Of a stretch of 64,000 bases of DNA, positions 23,300 to 34,079 are shown piece after piece. Below the pieces are notes generated by a model that was given only the letters and a program-made list of their open reading frames with translations, made no database searches and had not been told where the DNA came from. This DNA comes from Gnetum montanum (taxonomy: Eukaryota; Streptophyta; Gnetopsida; Gnetales; Gnetaceae). The translations under genes and the position numbers were made by a program. The stretch covers positions 118,096-182,095 of the forward strand of contig MNCI01033368.1 in assembly GCA_015680685.1 (NCBI GenBank), read 5' to 3'. Each line of letters starts with the position of its first letter. The first letter of the stretch is position 1.

Positions 23300-24140
23300 A
23301 ACTTTGGCATTGACTTAATGCATGGATTAGGGTTGGGTGTAACAAAGAGAAGTGTAATATTATACATCAAGTTAGAATGTGAAGTGGGTGCAATAAATTC
23401 TATAGAATTTTCTTAATATCATGAATTGGGATTGGGCATAAAAAAGACTAATGTATTAACAACAAAAATCAAGTTAAGACAAGTTTCTTTAATGGAAGGA
23501 CACATGAATTTCATAGTATTTATTCAACCACCTACTCTCTTCATCATAAATGTATGGAAAATGCAAAAAAAAGTTATGGAATTTGCTTAATACTATGGAT
23601 TTTTTATTAGGATTGGATGTGTAAAAGGCAAGTATAGTAGCAGAAACCAAGTCCACACAAGTTACTACATGTCTTGGAAAAAGCCATGAATTTCATTACT
23701 GCACTTAAAACCTTGTTAATAATGAACTTGAAGAATGTGTGTGGTTGTAAGAAACTCTTAGGAATTTGCTTAATACCATGAATTATTACTCAGTGTGGAA
23801 AAGGCAAGTACAAAAGGCCCATGTGGGGTCTAGTTATGTTGCTGTAAATTCATGTTCCATGTTGGAAGTGTCACATAAATTATTGATCTATTCTACCCAC
23901 CGTGACAACTGTGCAAACAATTGCTCATTTTCACAATAATTTGCTTGACAATCTTTTGGCATCACTTGCAATTGATTGTGTGTGAACACGAAATGAGTTC
24001 AAGAAACTTCATGGAATTTGCTAAACCAAATAGATTAGAAATCAAGTTAAAAGTTAAGTTCCTTCTCAATCTCTTGGAAGAAACAAGACTTTCCTACTTG
24101 TATTGCCTTGCACTTGTTATAAAACCTCACTCATGAAGTC
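23300..24140 (+). repeat. Degenerate tandem units upstream of the LRR-RLP
   Basis: About four to five imperfect units of roughly 150-180 bp. Each contains versions of GGAATTTGCTTAATACCATGAATT, a GGATTGGGTGTG...AAGGCAAGTA stretch, and TCTTGGAAAAAGCCATGAATTTCAT (near 23320, 23400, 23590, 23750 and 23990). The last ends in CTTGTTATAAAACCTCACTCATGAA, which contains a TATA-like TTATAAAA. A further unit occurs at 63140-63265, next to a second LRR-RLP-like fragment, so the array belongs to the RLP locus. A promoter role is inferred. Confidence 0.55.
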
Positions 24141-24166
24141 ACTTGTGATTCATAAACCTAGGATCT

Positions 24167-24226
24167 GGAACTGCATATTGATATAATCTATATTTGGTAC
24201 TGCATATTGATATAATCTCTATTTTC
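24167..24226 (+). repeat. Short tandem repeat in the RLP leader
   Basis: GGAACTGCATATTGATATAATCTATATTT is followed directly by GGTACTGCATATTGATATAATCTCTATTTT, two copies of a 29-30 bp unit about 50 bp before the ATG at 24272. A single related copy lies near 62310. Confidence 0.75.
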
Positions 24227-24271
24227 TTTCCTTTTTTCATTGTCTATTTTCTAAATTTTGAGAAATGAACC

Positions 24272-25620
24272 ATGGAAACAACCCAAAGTTTGAGTTTGGT
24301 TTTGTTAGTGGCCATGACAATAACATTGTCTTTCCTTTACTCTACTCCATGTTTGCCTTTGTCAAATGCTCTTCCTTCCCCATAGTCTGCTACTTTTCCT
24401 ACTACAACATTTAACATAGAAATTGAAGCCTTGCTAAAGGTCTGGGAAGGATTCATGTATATTTTGGATAACTATCTTGGCAATTAGAGCCACATCAAAT
24501 TTGGCAAACTATATTATGATTGGTATGGAGTCATTTGCATAGGCACCAACATGAGCAATTGGAAAGTGGTATCACTTGAACTCAATAGTTTAGCACTCAA
24601 GGGTTTCATTTCACTATTTGTGGGCAATATCACCTCTCTAACTTCATTGGATTTATCTTGGAATAATCTGCATGGCACCATTCCCACAGAGATGACCTAC
24701 TTAATGTGGCTGCTAAAGCTAGATCTTAGTTTTAATTACTTAAAAGGTTGATTTTCTTTTTCTCCTTATCTTTAATCCATGGGTTTTATTCTCATTTTCT
24801 ATTTTCATGTATACATTGTACATGCTACTAAAAGATCCTTCTTATTCTTTGGATTGAAGGTTCCACATCTCCAAAGATTGGTTACATGTAGCACCTGCAG
24901 ATGCTAATTCTCTTTGCTAACCAATTACTATGTGACATCCCTTTATCCATATCCAATTTTTTAGCTTTGCATAGCTTAGATTTAAGTTGGAATCAACTTT
25001 CTCATGGAATTCCCACTCGAATTGGTGAATTGAAGCATTTGCAGGAACTCTGGCTAAAGATAATGAATTCCATGGACCTGTTCCTTTGTCATTAATTAAT
25101 TGTTCATTACTCGAGGAGCTGTACTTGATCAAAAATGCACTAAATGATTCTATGCTAGCATGGTTGTCAAGTCTCTCTAAAATTTAAGTATTATATCTTA
25201 GAGACCCTAATATTAGTCAAGATGGAGAAAACAAAGTAAGTAGTAGTGTGCTGGAGCGACCCATACCTTGGCAGTGGGAAAACTTGTCAAATCTTACTCA
25301 CCTGTACCTTGTAGGAAATCAATAAGTGGATATAGTCCATTGGAATTTAGGGAACTAAATCAAATGTTAACACTGACCCTATGTACAATGAAAATGTAAA
25401 TTTCATGTCATTTTCCTTAGCAGTTAAGGAACTTGCTATACTTGGGATTGTTGAGTCTAGAAGTGGAATAACTCTAGGAGCTATACCTTCCTAGATCAAA
25501 AGCCTTAAAAAATCTAGAGTATCTTTGGCTAGAGGGAAGTAATCTTAATAGAACAACTTGATAAGAGCTATGTAGGTTGATAGTTCTTAGGGCCCTCCAT
25601 TTGAGCAAAAAATTAGAGGG
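24272..25620 (+). pseudogene. LRR receptor-like protein pseudogene, 5' part
   Basis: Plant LRR receptor-like protein, a cell-surface immune or developmental receptor class. ATG at 24272 opens a hydrophobic signal peptide (LSLVLLVAMTITLSFLYS). The LRRNT_2 cap follows (IEIEALLKVWEG, then DWYGVICIG, with one expected Cys mutated). Then come repeats of the LxxLxxLDLSxNxLxGxIP type (LTSLDLSWNNLHGTIP; LHSLDLSWNQLSHGIP). A 113-bp GT-AG intron fits at 24747-24859, joining LKG to S in frame. In-frame TAGs lie at about residues 40 and 74, there is a TAG early in exon 2 and a frameshift near 25058. The reading breaks at 25620, where copia F is inserted, and resumes at 30148. Confidence 0.85.
24747..24859 (+). 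other. Predicted intron in the LRR-RLP
   Basis: The GT at 24747 and the AG at 24858-24859 remove a T-rich stretch and restore the LRR reading from NYLKG to STSPKIG. No transcript evidence is available. Confidence 0.55.
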
Positions 25621-25625
25621 TCACA
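25621..25625. repeat. Target-site duplication TCACA, left of copia F
   Basis: TCACA before the 5' LTR pairs with CCACA at 30143-30147. They differ by one C-to-T transition. Confidence 0.8.
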
Positions 25626-25895
25626 TATTGGAGTCATGGGGTGACTGAGTCGGATTATTGGGTCATGGGCCAGTTTTGGTTATAGAAAGTTTCTTTATGC
25701 ATATTTATGTAACATTTTGTAACTATCTGTAACATTATGTAACTCTCTTGTAATTGTAATCAAAAAAATATATAATGAAACTCTAGTATGGCCATGAATG
25801 AAGAGGTGATCCTACTAAACCACAAAAATTTTGTATGTTCTATGTATGTTTATTTTTCTTGTTCTTGTTTTTTTCACTTGATTCACTTTCTAACA
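25626..25895 (+). mobile_element. Copia F: 5' LTR
   Basis: 270-bp LTR from TATTGGAGTCATG (TGTTGG with G to A) to TTTCTAACA. It matches 29870-30142 along its whole length. It contains the TATATAATGAAACTC block and GTAACATT repeats. Confidence 0.92.
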
Positions 25896-25898
25896 AAC

Positions 25899-25910
25899 TA
25901 GTATCAGAGC
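25899..25910 (+). other. Copia F primer-binding site (initiator tRNA-Met)
   Basis: TAGTATCAGAGC matches TGGTATCAGAGC, the standard plant tRNA-iMet primer site, with one G-to-A change, three bases after the LTR. Confidence 0.85.
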
Positions 25911-25939
25911 ACCAAGTTTGCAAAGGATCAGTGTGAGCA

Positions 25940-26720
25940 ATGGTGTCTGAGGATACAAGTTGGATGGGACAAACTTCAGGTTTTGGAAGATGTAGATCAA
26001 AGATTATCTATACTAAAAGAAGTTGCACAAACTACTATTGGGGATGAAGTTAGATCATATGACCAAAGAGGATTGGAAAATGTTAGATCACTAGGCTTTT
26101 AGGGTGATTTGTTTGATGTTATCATGGAACATTGTGTTTAATATTATGAATGAAAAGATTACTCAATGTTTGATAAAGGCCTTATCAGATATGTACAAGA
26201 AGCCATCTGCCTTGAACAAGGTATATCTGATGTGCTAATTATTCAATCTAAGGATGTCTGAAGGTGCATCGCTTATAGATCACATCAATGAGTTTAGTGT
26301 GATCACAAGTTAGTTCAATTATGTGGAAATTGACTTTGATGATGAGATCAAGGAATTGATCTTATTATCATCATTACTTAATAACTAGTCTACAATGGTA
26401 ACTGTAGTTAGCAATTTATCAAGAGATCAAAAACTAAAGTTGTCTAGAGTTTGAGATCTAATTCCTAGTGAGGATATACGTAGAAGGAAGTTAGGTGAAT
26501 CTTTGGATTCTCCCTTGAGTAATAAAGGTAGAGATAGAAGTCTTCAACAGGGATAGAATTAGGACCATGGAAATCCAAAGTCCAAGGAAAGGAGTTGATC
26601 CAAGGATCACAAGAATGTCGCCCATTGGAATTGCGATTGGAAAGGTCATCTCAAAAAATAGTGCATGACACCAAAGAAAGAAAAGAAAAATCAACATAAT
26701 GATTCAGTGAATGTAGCTAT
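25940..26720 (+). pseudogene. Copia F gag remnant
   Basis: Ty1/copia gag. It starts near ATGGTGTCTGAGG (25939) and continues in shifted frames. Recognisable stretches are LDGTNFRFWKM (family L-x-G-x-N-(F/Y)-x-x-W), KALSDMYKKPSALNKVYL, ASLIDHINEF and DFDDEIKELILLSSL. The zinc-knuckle region at about 26610-26670 reads HWNCDWKGHLKK*CM, with the first Cys changed to His. Many stops and shifts. Confidence 0.8.
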
Positions 26721-28270
26721 TGAAAAATTTTTGATACCCTAGTTTGTTGTGTGGATAGTGGTATTGAATCTTGGATTCTTGATTTAGGTGCATCATTTCC
26801 CTCTACTCCTTCTAAAGAATTATTTAATAACTATGTTGCTGGGAATTTTTGTAAAAGGTTTATCTTACAGATGATGAGCCTTTGAACATTTTGGGGAAGG
26901 GTGATGTTCAACATGTTCTACGTTTAAAGAAAAACCTTATTTCTATGGGTCAAATAGATGCTGGAGGGTATAATATAGTATTTGAAAGTAGATCCTAGAA
27001 AATAATTAAAGGAAATCTGATCATTGCTTGGGAAAATAAGGTGGGAACATTGTACACCACTTCAAAAATAAAAGTCACAATGTTAATGGTTGATTCAGAA
27101 TCAATGTCAATGTTGTGGCATTGAAGGTTGGGTCACATGAGTGAAAAAGGAATGAAGTTGCTGGTCTTAGATTACAAGACTTCAAGTTTGTTGATGTTGG
27201 TTTATGTGAAAGATGTGTTTATGGGAAGCAGAAGAGAGTCAAATGCTCAAAAGTTGGAAGAACATCAAAGACTAAGAACTTGGAACTAGCACAAACAAAT
27301 GTATGAAGACAAGCCCTAGTGATTTCCCTTGGTGGCTCATGCTCTTATGACACATTCATTGATGATTCCACTAGAAAGGTATGTGTTTATTTTCTTATAA
27401 AATAAATATAATGTGTTTTCTACATTTAAAAGGTGGAAGGTAGAAGTGGAGAACCAAATTGGTTTAAAAATCAAGTATTTGAGGTTTGATAATGGAGGGG
27501 AGTATGATAGTCTAGAGTTCAAGGCTTTTTGTTCTTAGAATAGGATCAAAATGATTAAGATGATTCTTGGAACACTAGAGAAGAATAGTGTTGCTAAGAG
27601 GATGAATAGGACCTTGAATGAGAGAGCTAGAAGCATGAGGATATCTTTTGGACTACTAAAGATGTTTTGGACAAGTGCAATCAGCACAACAACCTATCTC
27701 ATAAATTGAGGACTTTTAGTTCTACTGGACTTTAAGATACCTAAGGGAAAATAGTTAGGAAAGGTAATAAAATTCTCACTTTTAAAAGTTTTTGATTGTG
27801 TATCATATGTGCACTTAGGTTTTGAGGTCTGAGATAAACTTGACCCTAAATCCAAGAAATGTTATTTTATTGGCTATGGTTTTGATGATTTTGGTTATTT
27901 TTTTGGGATGATCAAAATAGAAAAATTATAAGGCATAGGGATATCACTTGTAATGAACGTGTGGTGTACAAGGATAGGTTTATATTAAGATATAATAGTG
28001 GAGGGAAGCAAGAAAAGGAAAGTGAGAAGGTTGAATTGGAAGAGATATTTGAGAGGGATGTAGTTGGAAGGATTCAAGAAAATCCTAGAAATAGGATAGC
28101 TAAAGATGAAATTGAAGTTGAGTTAGAAACAATTACACCAGAGCATCAATTGAGAATTTTTGTGAGAACACAAAGCCCGGAGATAAGTACTCTCCCTCGT
28201 CATAGTATTTACTTTTGACTAATTCTAGGGAACCAAAATGTTTTGATGAAGTAATGCAAGTGACATATTG
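26721..28270 (+). pseudogene. Copia F protease and integrase remnant
   Basis: The protease is marked by SWILDLGAS (from LDSGAS) near 26770. The GAG-pre-integrase zinc finger lies at 27120-27260 (LWHxRLGHMSEKGM, then GLCERCVYGKQKRVK). The integrase core follows at 27300-27700, with FIDDSTRKVCVYFL and FDNGGEYDS, the latter from the catalytic (R)SDNGGE(Y/F) motif. 27800-28270 covers the integrase C-terminus and the acidic stretch before RT. Domain order PR-INT-RT confirms Ty1/copia. Confidence 0.8.
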
Positions 28271-29105
28271 TGGTAAGTGAAACTTAGTTATGAGAGATGA
28301 GATAAAGTCACTCCAGAAGAACACGACATGGACACTAACTAAGTTTCCAGAAGGATATAGGGCATTGTATAATAAGTGAGTATACAAGATCAAGGAAGAA
28401 CATGATGGCAGCAAAATATATAAGGGTCAACTATTATAGAAGTTGAATGGTTGACCGTTATAGAAGTTGAAGGATCAGCTGTTGCAGAAGTTAAAAGGTT
28501 GACTATTATGAAAGTTGAAGGGATGACTATTATGGAAGTTGAAAGGTCGATCATTATCAAAGTTGAAGGGTTGGCCATTATAGAAGTTGAAGGGCCGACT
28601 GTTACAGAAGTTGAAGGGTTAACAGTTATAGAAGTTGAAGGGTCGATTATTATAGAAGTTGAAGAAGAGCTTGTATGGATTAAAAAGGAATCCTAGGTAG
28701 TGGTACAAGAAATTTGATGGGTTCATGTTTCATGTTGGTTTTACAAGATGTGAGATGGATCATTGTTGCTACATAAGGAGGTTTGATGACTGCTACATTA
28801 TTTTGCTCTTGTATGTTGATGACATGCTTGTTGCAGGGTCTAGTTTACAAGAGATAGATAAACTGAAATAACAACTGGTAGAGGAATTTAAGATGAAAGA
28901 CTTGGTACCAACCAAGCAAATACTTGGTATGAGAATTAGTAGAACTAGATCTCAAGGGATACTCAAGTTGTCTTAGGAGAAATATATAGACAAAGTGCTT
29001 AGTAGGTTTAACATTCAGGATGCAAAAATTAGATGCACTCCATTGAGAAGTTACTTCATTCTTAATAAGAATCAATCACCAAGGATAGAAGAAGAACATG
29101 AATAG
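28271..29105 (+). pseudogene. Copia F reverse transcriptase with its core missing
   Basis: RT opens with EIKSLQKNTTWTLTKFPEG and VYKIKEEHDGSKIYKG (28290-28426). The next part, expected to carry ARLVVKGF and the first catalytic block, is absent. In its place stand ten 24-bp minisatellite units (28427-28666). Coding-like sequence resumes with SLYGLKRNPR*WYKKFDGFM and the catalytic box LLLYVDDMLVAG near 28803, both aspartates intact. The Tork/Tnt1-like assignment rests on the CTRPNIAHAV block downstream. Confidence 0.85.
28427..28666 (+). repeat. 24-bp minisatellite inside the copia RT
   Basis: Ten head-to-tail units of 24 bp with consensus close to TYGACTATTATAGAAGTTGA plus AGGG. Because the unit is a multiple of three, it encodes an eight-residue repeat (TIIEVEGS-like) that stays open in the frame 28451-28696. 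It replaces the RT core between KIYKG and SLYGLK. Confidence 0.95.
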
Positions 29106-29869
29106 ATGTCTAGAATACCATTTACTTCAATAGTTGGAAGTTTGATGTATGCTATGATCTGTACTAGGCCCAACATAGCACATGCAGTGGAAGTAGTTGG
29201 CAAGTTCATGTTTGATCCAAGAAGGGAGCATTGGGAATATGTAAAGTGGCTCTTAAGATATCTGAAAGAAAATTCAAGTATGACACCTTGTTTTAAAAGG
29301 AACAGCATTACTCTATAGGGTTTTCTTAATGTAGACTTTGGAGGTGATTTAGATAGTAGGAAGAGCACCACTAGTTATATTTTCATTGTGGGTAGTACTA
29401 TTGTGAGTTAGATGTCTTGACTTTAGAAGAGTGTTGCTCTCTCAACCATAGAAGTAGAATATATGGCTATATCAAAATTTGGAAAGGAGATGATTTAGTT
29501 GAAGGATCTTCTAAGAGAGTTGGGTAAGACATAGGATAGTAGTAAGATTTTTAGTGATAATCAGAGTGTCATACATTTGGCTAGAGATCTAGTTTTTTAT
29601 TCCAGATATAAACATATTTAGTTGAGGTATCATCATATTTCTGGGTTGATAGATGATGAGACATTACTACTAAGGAAGATTCTAGGTCAAAGAACCCTAT
29701 AAACATGTTGACCAAGGTGGTCACCACTACCAAGATAAGAATTTTCATGACCTTAGTAGGCATCAATGATTACTGATGAGGAGGCTTTACACAAGGAGTT
29801 CATGGTATAAATGGGAGAAGTAAGGTTGCAAGAGTTTTTTTTTCTTAGATCAATATCCTAGTGGGAGAT
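29106..29869 (+). pseudogene. Copia F RT end, RNase H and polypurine tract
   Basis: FTSIVGSLMYAMICTRPNIA (29124 onward) is the conserved Tnt1-like block before RNase H. RNase H shows VDFGGDLDSRKSTTSYIF (first Asp), TIEVEYMA (Glu) and SDNQSVIHLA (Asp) at 29330-29580, so the D-E-D set is visible. The end follows RYHHISGLIDD at about 29630. Stops are mostly TAG. The polypurine tract TAGTGGGAGAT (29859-29869) precedes the 3' LTR. Confidence 0.85.
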
Positions 29870-30142
29870 TGTTGGAGTCATGTGGTGAATGATCCAAATT
29901 ATTGGATCATGGGCCAGTTTTGGTTATGGATGGTTTCTTTATGCATATTTATGTAACATTTTGTAACTCTCTTGGAACATTCTATAACTTTTTTGTAACT
30001 ATAATATGTAAAATATATAATGAAACTCTAGTGTGACCATGAATGAAGAGGTGATCTTGTTGAACCACAAAACTTCTGTGTGTTCTATATGTGCGTGTTT
30101 TTCCTATTCTTCTTTGTTTTTTGCTTGATTTGTTTCCTAACA
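29870..30142 (+). mobile_element. Copia F: 3' LTR
   Basis: 273-bp LTR, TGTTGGAGTCATG to TTTCCTAACA, paired with 25626-25895. The whole element is 4,517 bp. Confidence 0.92.
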
Positions 30143-30147
30143 CCACA
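30143..30147. repeat. Target-site duplication CCACA, right of copia F
   Basis: Pairs with TCACA at 25621-25625. Removing the element and one copy rejoins the LRR reading EGHIPKCFVGMQNL. Confidence 0.8.
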
Positions 30148-31328
30148 TACCCAAATGCTTTGTAGGCATGCAGAATCTTTAGTCACTGGTCTTGGTGGGA
30201 GATGATTTTTGAGGAGAAATCCCTAGTAATATTTGGATGCTTTTAAATCTTTTCATGTTGCATATATCAATGGTAAACACAACGAGAGTGTTAACCATAG
30301 AGAAGTGTCATATGAGAAATTTGGAGGTGTTGAAAGTGAATGCTCATCTAAGAGGCTGCATTCTAGATTGCATCAGCGAGATGCAATGATTATCTATTCT
30401 AGATTTGACTAGAATTGGATTAAATGGTTCAATTCCAAAAGGAATTTGGATGCTCAACCAGCTTCAATATTTAGATGTCTTGAGGATTAAAATATTTGGA
30501 AAACTTCCCTAGAGTTTAAGTGGTTTCTTTGGATTGTAATATTTAGATGTGTGCCATAATAGGTTATCTAGAAAACTTTCTTAGAATTTGACTAGTTGCA
30601 TCTAGCTAGATAGCCTGATAGTTTCAAATAATAGTTTCAGCAGAGAGGTATCTGTGATTTTCCCATAATCTTTAAGGATTTTATCTACATTTTCTAATGC
30701 ATTTTTAGTCTTGTTGTCCAAATCATTGGTTGGTTATAAGAACTTGATGAGGTTGGATTTAACTAGTCCCTTTCTAGAATATTTGAGAGATATGATAATG
30801 CTTAAGACCTTAAATCTAGGTTACAATCAATTGGAAGGAGAGTTTCTAGAATGGATGGTGAATTTGTCTAACCTTTAGGTCCTCAATTTATCCAACAATC
30901 ATTTTCATAGCCGTATTCCATTGCATCTTGAAAAATTACATGAATTTGGCCACATTTAGAATGATAACATGGGACATTCAGACTTAGATCTGACCCTACC
31001 TTTGGTTGATATAAAAGCTTTCTTGGTCCTTGACATGGTCCTAGAGCAAGACCTTCCCTCTAGTGTGAAAATGATTTTTACACAAAAGGGGCTAGAATTT
31101 ATGAATTAATACATGACATATTACAACACTTTGATAGACTTGTCATGTAATAATATCACCTACAAGATTCCAAATAGCATTGGTGAACTGGGTAAATTAA
31201 GATTGCTTAACTTATCCCACAACATGTTGAGTGGTCATATACCAGATTCCATAGGAAAATTGGTAATGTTAGAACAAATTGATTTGAATTCAAATAGTCA
31301 ATCATTAAATTCTCAAATGAGAGTATGA
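30148..31328 (+). pseudogene. LRR receptor-like protein pseudogene, 3' part
   Basis: Continues the receptor interrupted at 25620. LRRs are seen at 30390-30660 (LTRIGLNGSIPKGIW, LDVCHNRLS) and 30740-30920 (LNLGYNQLEGEF, VLNLSNNHFHSRIP). The conserved RLP island and C-terminal LRRs follow: TQKGLEF at about 31083 and IDLSCNNITYKIPNSIGELG...LNLSHNMLSGHIP at 31131-31250, open for 71 codons from 31113. The reading ends after LEQIDLNSNSQS, before any transmembrane segment. Stops are frequent. The last part is the least decayed. Confidence 0.85.
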
Positions 31329-32469
31329 CACAAATGGCATCCTCCACATGATTATGATAGAAAATTAGATGCTTACCATGACCAATTTCTTTTATTATTC
31401 AAGAGGTTGGTCGTTGAAAGAAAAAAAAATTCAAAGACAATGGAGAAGAAATTTTCAAAAAGCCAAAAAACCAAAGATACATATAGAATTAAATCTTTGA
31501 TGTACAAATTCTATTTTTAGCTAAATTTATATGCATGATATGTTATGCCATTTTTCTATGGCTCAATTTTAGTTGCATTTTATCTTTAACACCCACACAC
31601 CTATTTCATATTTCCTTATATTTACTTTTATTCTCCTATAATGTAAGTAAAATGGTTTTGAGATTATCAATGGATTGGGCTTATCGTCTTGATGTAAATA
31701 TGAGCGTGATGCATATTTACATTGTAAATTAAGTTTTGTGTGTGTGTCATGAAAAATAAATTACTCTTGCATTCTCTTGTACTTTGCCCCTTTTCTAATT
31801 TCTTTGCATCCTCTCCATCAAATATTTATTCAGGGTGCCTTTGTACTATTATTTATGTTGAAGATTCCTGTTTAGGATAGGGACCATTCCATGTAAAGCT
31901 CATGATTTCACATAGCAAGCTAAAAATTGGTATTTACCCTTCACATCTAAAGCAACATCATGTTATGAAAATTAATCATTAACTTATTTCTTTGAGAATA
32001 GATATATTTCATTATTATTTTTTAGATCTCTAGTAAGGGTCAATTCTTGAGATAATGGCTAGGGAAAATTGTACCTAAAAGCAAAAGAAAGGAAAGATCA
32101 ATCTCCAAAGACTTTTTATACAAAGATATAGTAAAGTTTTCTTGTTCATACAAAATAATGAAACAATGAGGAAACATTAAGGGAATAATAACTAGATACA
32201 AATATAGTACTTACAGACTTTTCTTCCATTAGGATTTCTCAAGCATATACCTAGTTTGCATATGATGTATTATTTAACAACATTAAGCAAGTCAACATAA
32301 CCAGTTTCAAGGACTATGCCTTCTAGATGTGGAGTAGTAAATTCATATGGATCCTACAACATATTTATTCATAAACCCATGTAAAAAGACAAAATGAAGA
32401 TATAATTCTTGCATCTTCTCAACAATATTAGTCAAGAAATTTTGCAAGCATATAAAGAAATGAGAATAG
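31329..32469. other. 3' flank of the LRR-RLP, no gene seen
   Basis: 31340-31545 (TTAGATGCTTACCATGACC ... TGTACAAATTCTATTTTT) recurs in diverged form at 62930-63110, so it is the 3' region of the RLP family. The rest to about 32469 is AT-rich sequence with no coding or repeat signal that I can name. Confidence 0.55.
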
Positions 32470-34079
32470 GATAGTATTTTTATGATTGGTAGGGCTACCT
32501 ATAGTTGCCTTAAGGGTAAGAAAACCTCTTGGGTGCTTTCCTTTTGGTGAATTTTGAGTTTAAGGCATAAATCCAAACTGCTAAAGATGTGAAAGAATTG
32601 GACAATATCCATTGGGATGTTCATATTGACACACATCACATTCTTCATCATTTAAATTAGAGTATGCAACCTCTTCTATTGTAGCTAATTTTTTCTTTTG
32701 TTAGTAGTAGTCTTTTTCTAGATTTTTTTCTTTCTTTTATTCTTGTCTCTAGCTTTACCTTGCTATGGTTTTTCCTCTATAGTTTTCAATGTTTTTTTTG
32801 ACCTTGTTATCAATTGAGTCCTACATTTTGTCAACTTTAAGCAAAATTTCAATTACTGACTTTTGGATTAGTAAGGCTTTCCTTTGAACCACCTCTTCTA
32901 ATGATTCCCCATCTTTTGGTTTACAAAATAAACCTACTTTTTAGGGAGAAAAATATCTCTATTATACTCCTTAGAGCTCTCTCTCTTATTTAGTTATCAA
33001 GCTACGTTTACTTCCTAATTAGTTAATCTCTAAAAATGATGGGCTCTCATACTTGAAAGTCTTCCTTGAGCATATAATTCAAGAGTTTCCCTTGTCCTAT
33101 TTTAGAGTCCATCTATAATATGTTGTAGCTGTTTCCTTTAAGAGAATTCATAACCTAGGCATTAGTGTAATAGTGAGTGATACCTACCCAAGGTTTCATC
33201 AAGGGACTTATGATTTCCTTACCTCCATTCTTGAATCTACTTCCTTAAATTGGACACCCTAGAGTATGTTTGATATTTCTCATTAAATATTTTCAACATC
33301 GTACTTCACATTTTGATGAATTTTGGTTCCAAGAATCAATACCAATATTCCACTTCCTTGATGAGTATCCTAGGAAATAATTTTAGCTTTTTCCATTTAT
33401 TCTCTACATTTTTCAAGACACAAACATCTTAAAATGCTTGTAGATGATGTTGAAAATCAATATTGTAGCTCCCCTTGAACGTAGGAATTTTGTTCATGTC
33501 TAGTTACTTTATTCAACTATTCCTTTGATGTCTAGTAAGAATGTAGACTATCTTCCTAATGTTAATCATGTTATGAGTAGCAATCAAGTGTTCATCATAA
33601 TTATCTCTATCCTCATTGTCTCTTTTATGACCATGCCCCCTTCTATGGTGTCTGCTATGTCTTCTTTGAACTCTATGTCATATTGTTTAATTACATCTTT
33701 CATATCTTCTTTCATCCTTATGATGATCTCTCTAATCATCTCTAGTAAGTCATCTACCATTACCCCTTCTTTCTTAGTTACATTTAGCTTCATCAGAGCT
33801 AGATGACGATGAGGATGAGGAAGATGGAGAACTAGGATAGTTGTGCTAGCTTACTCTCTTTTCATGATCCCTTTAGTCATCTCGACCTAACATACTAGAA
33901 GACCTAGGCCTAGAGGTCTTTCTTGTATTAGGTTCAATCCTTCCTTTTCCTTGGTTGCTAGGCAAGATTAAATTTTATCATGAATTTATCATGTCATATG
34001 TAGTAGAAATTGAATAATTTTATGATAAGATTTGTATCATTAATAATTAGTATCATCCTTCTCATATTTTGATGTTAGT
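32470..34079 (-). pseudogene. Gypsy H gag, C-terminal part
   Basis: Reverse-strand gag. The zinc knuckle at about 32610-32650 is complete: CDVCQYEHPNGYC, CX2CX3HX4C. Upstream are the charged region and capsid-like end (GRLS...RLISxxG, about 33010-33070) and the N-terminal disordered region up to 34079. At 34079 the frame is cut by the C 5' LTR and continues at 47332. Closest by eye to the E gag. The 3' end of H (pol, 3' LTR) is missing; similarity fades near 32470. Confidence 0.75.
34075..34079. repeat. Target-site duplication TTAGT, left of gypsy C
   Basis: TTAGT precedes the 5' LTR and is repeated exactly at 47327-47331. Confidence 0.9.

Noticed and set aside
28427-28666. Regular short repeats resembling a CRISPR array
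   Set aside because: Units are directly adjacent 24-mers without unique spacers, inside a plant copia element; it is a minisatellite.
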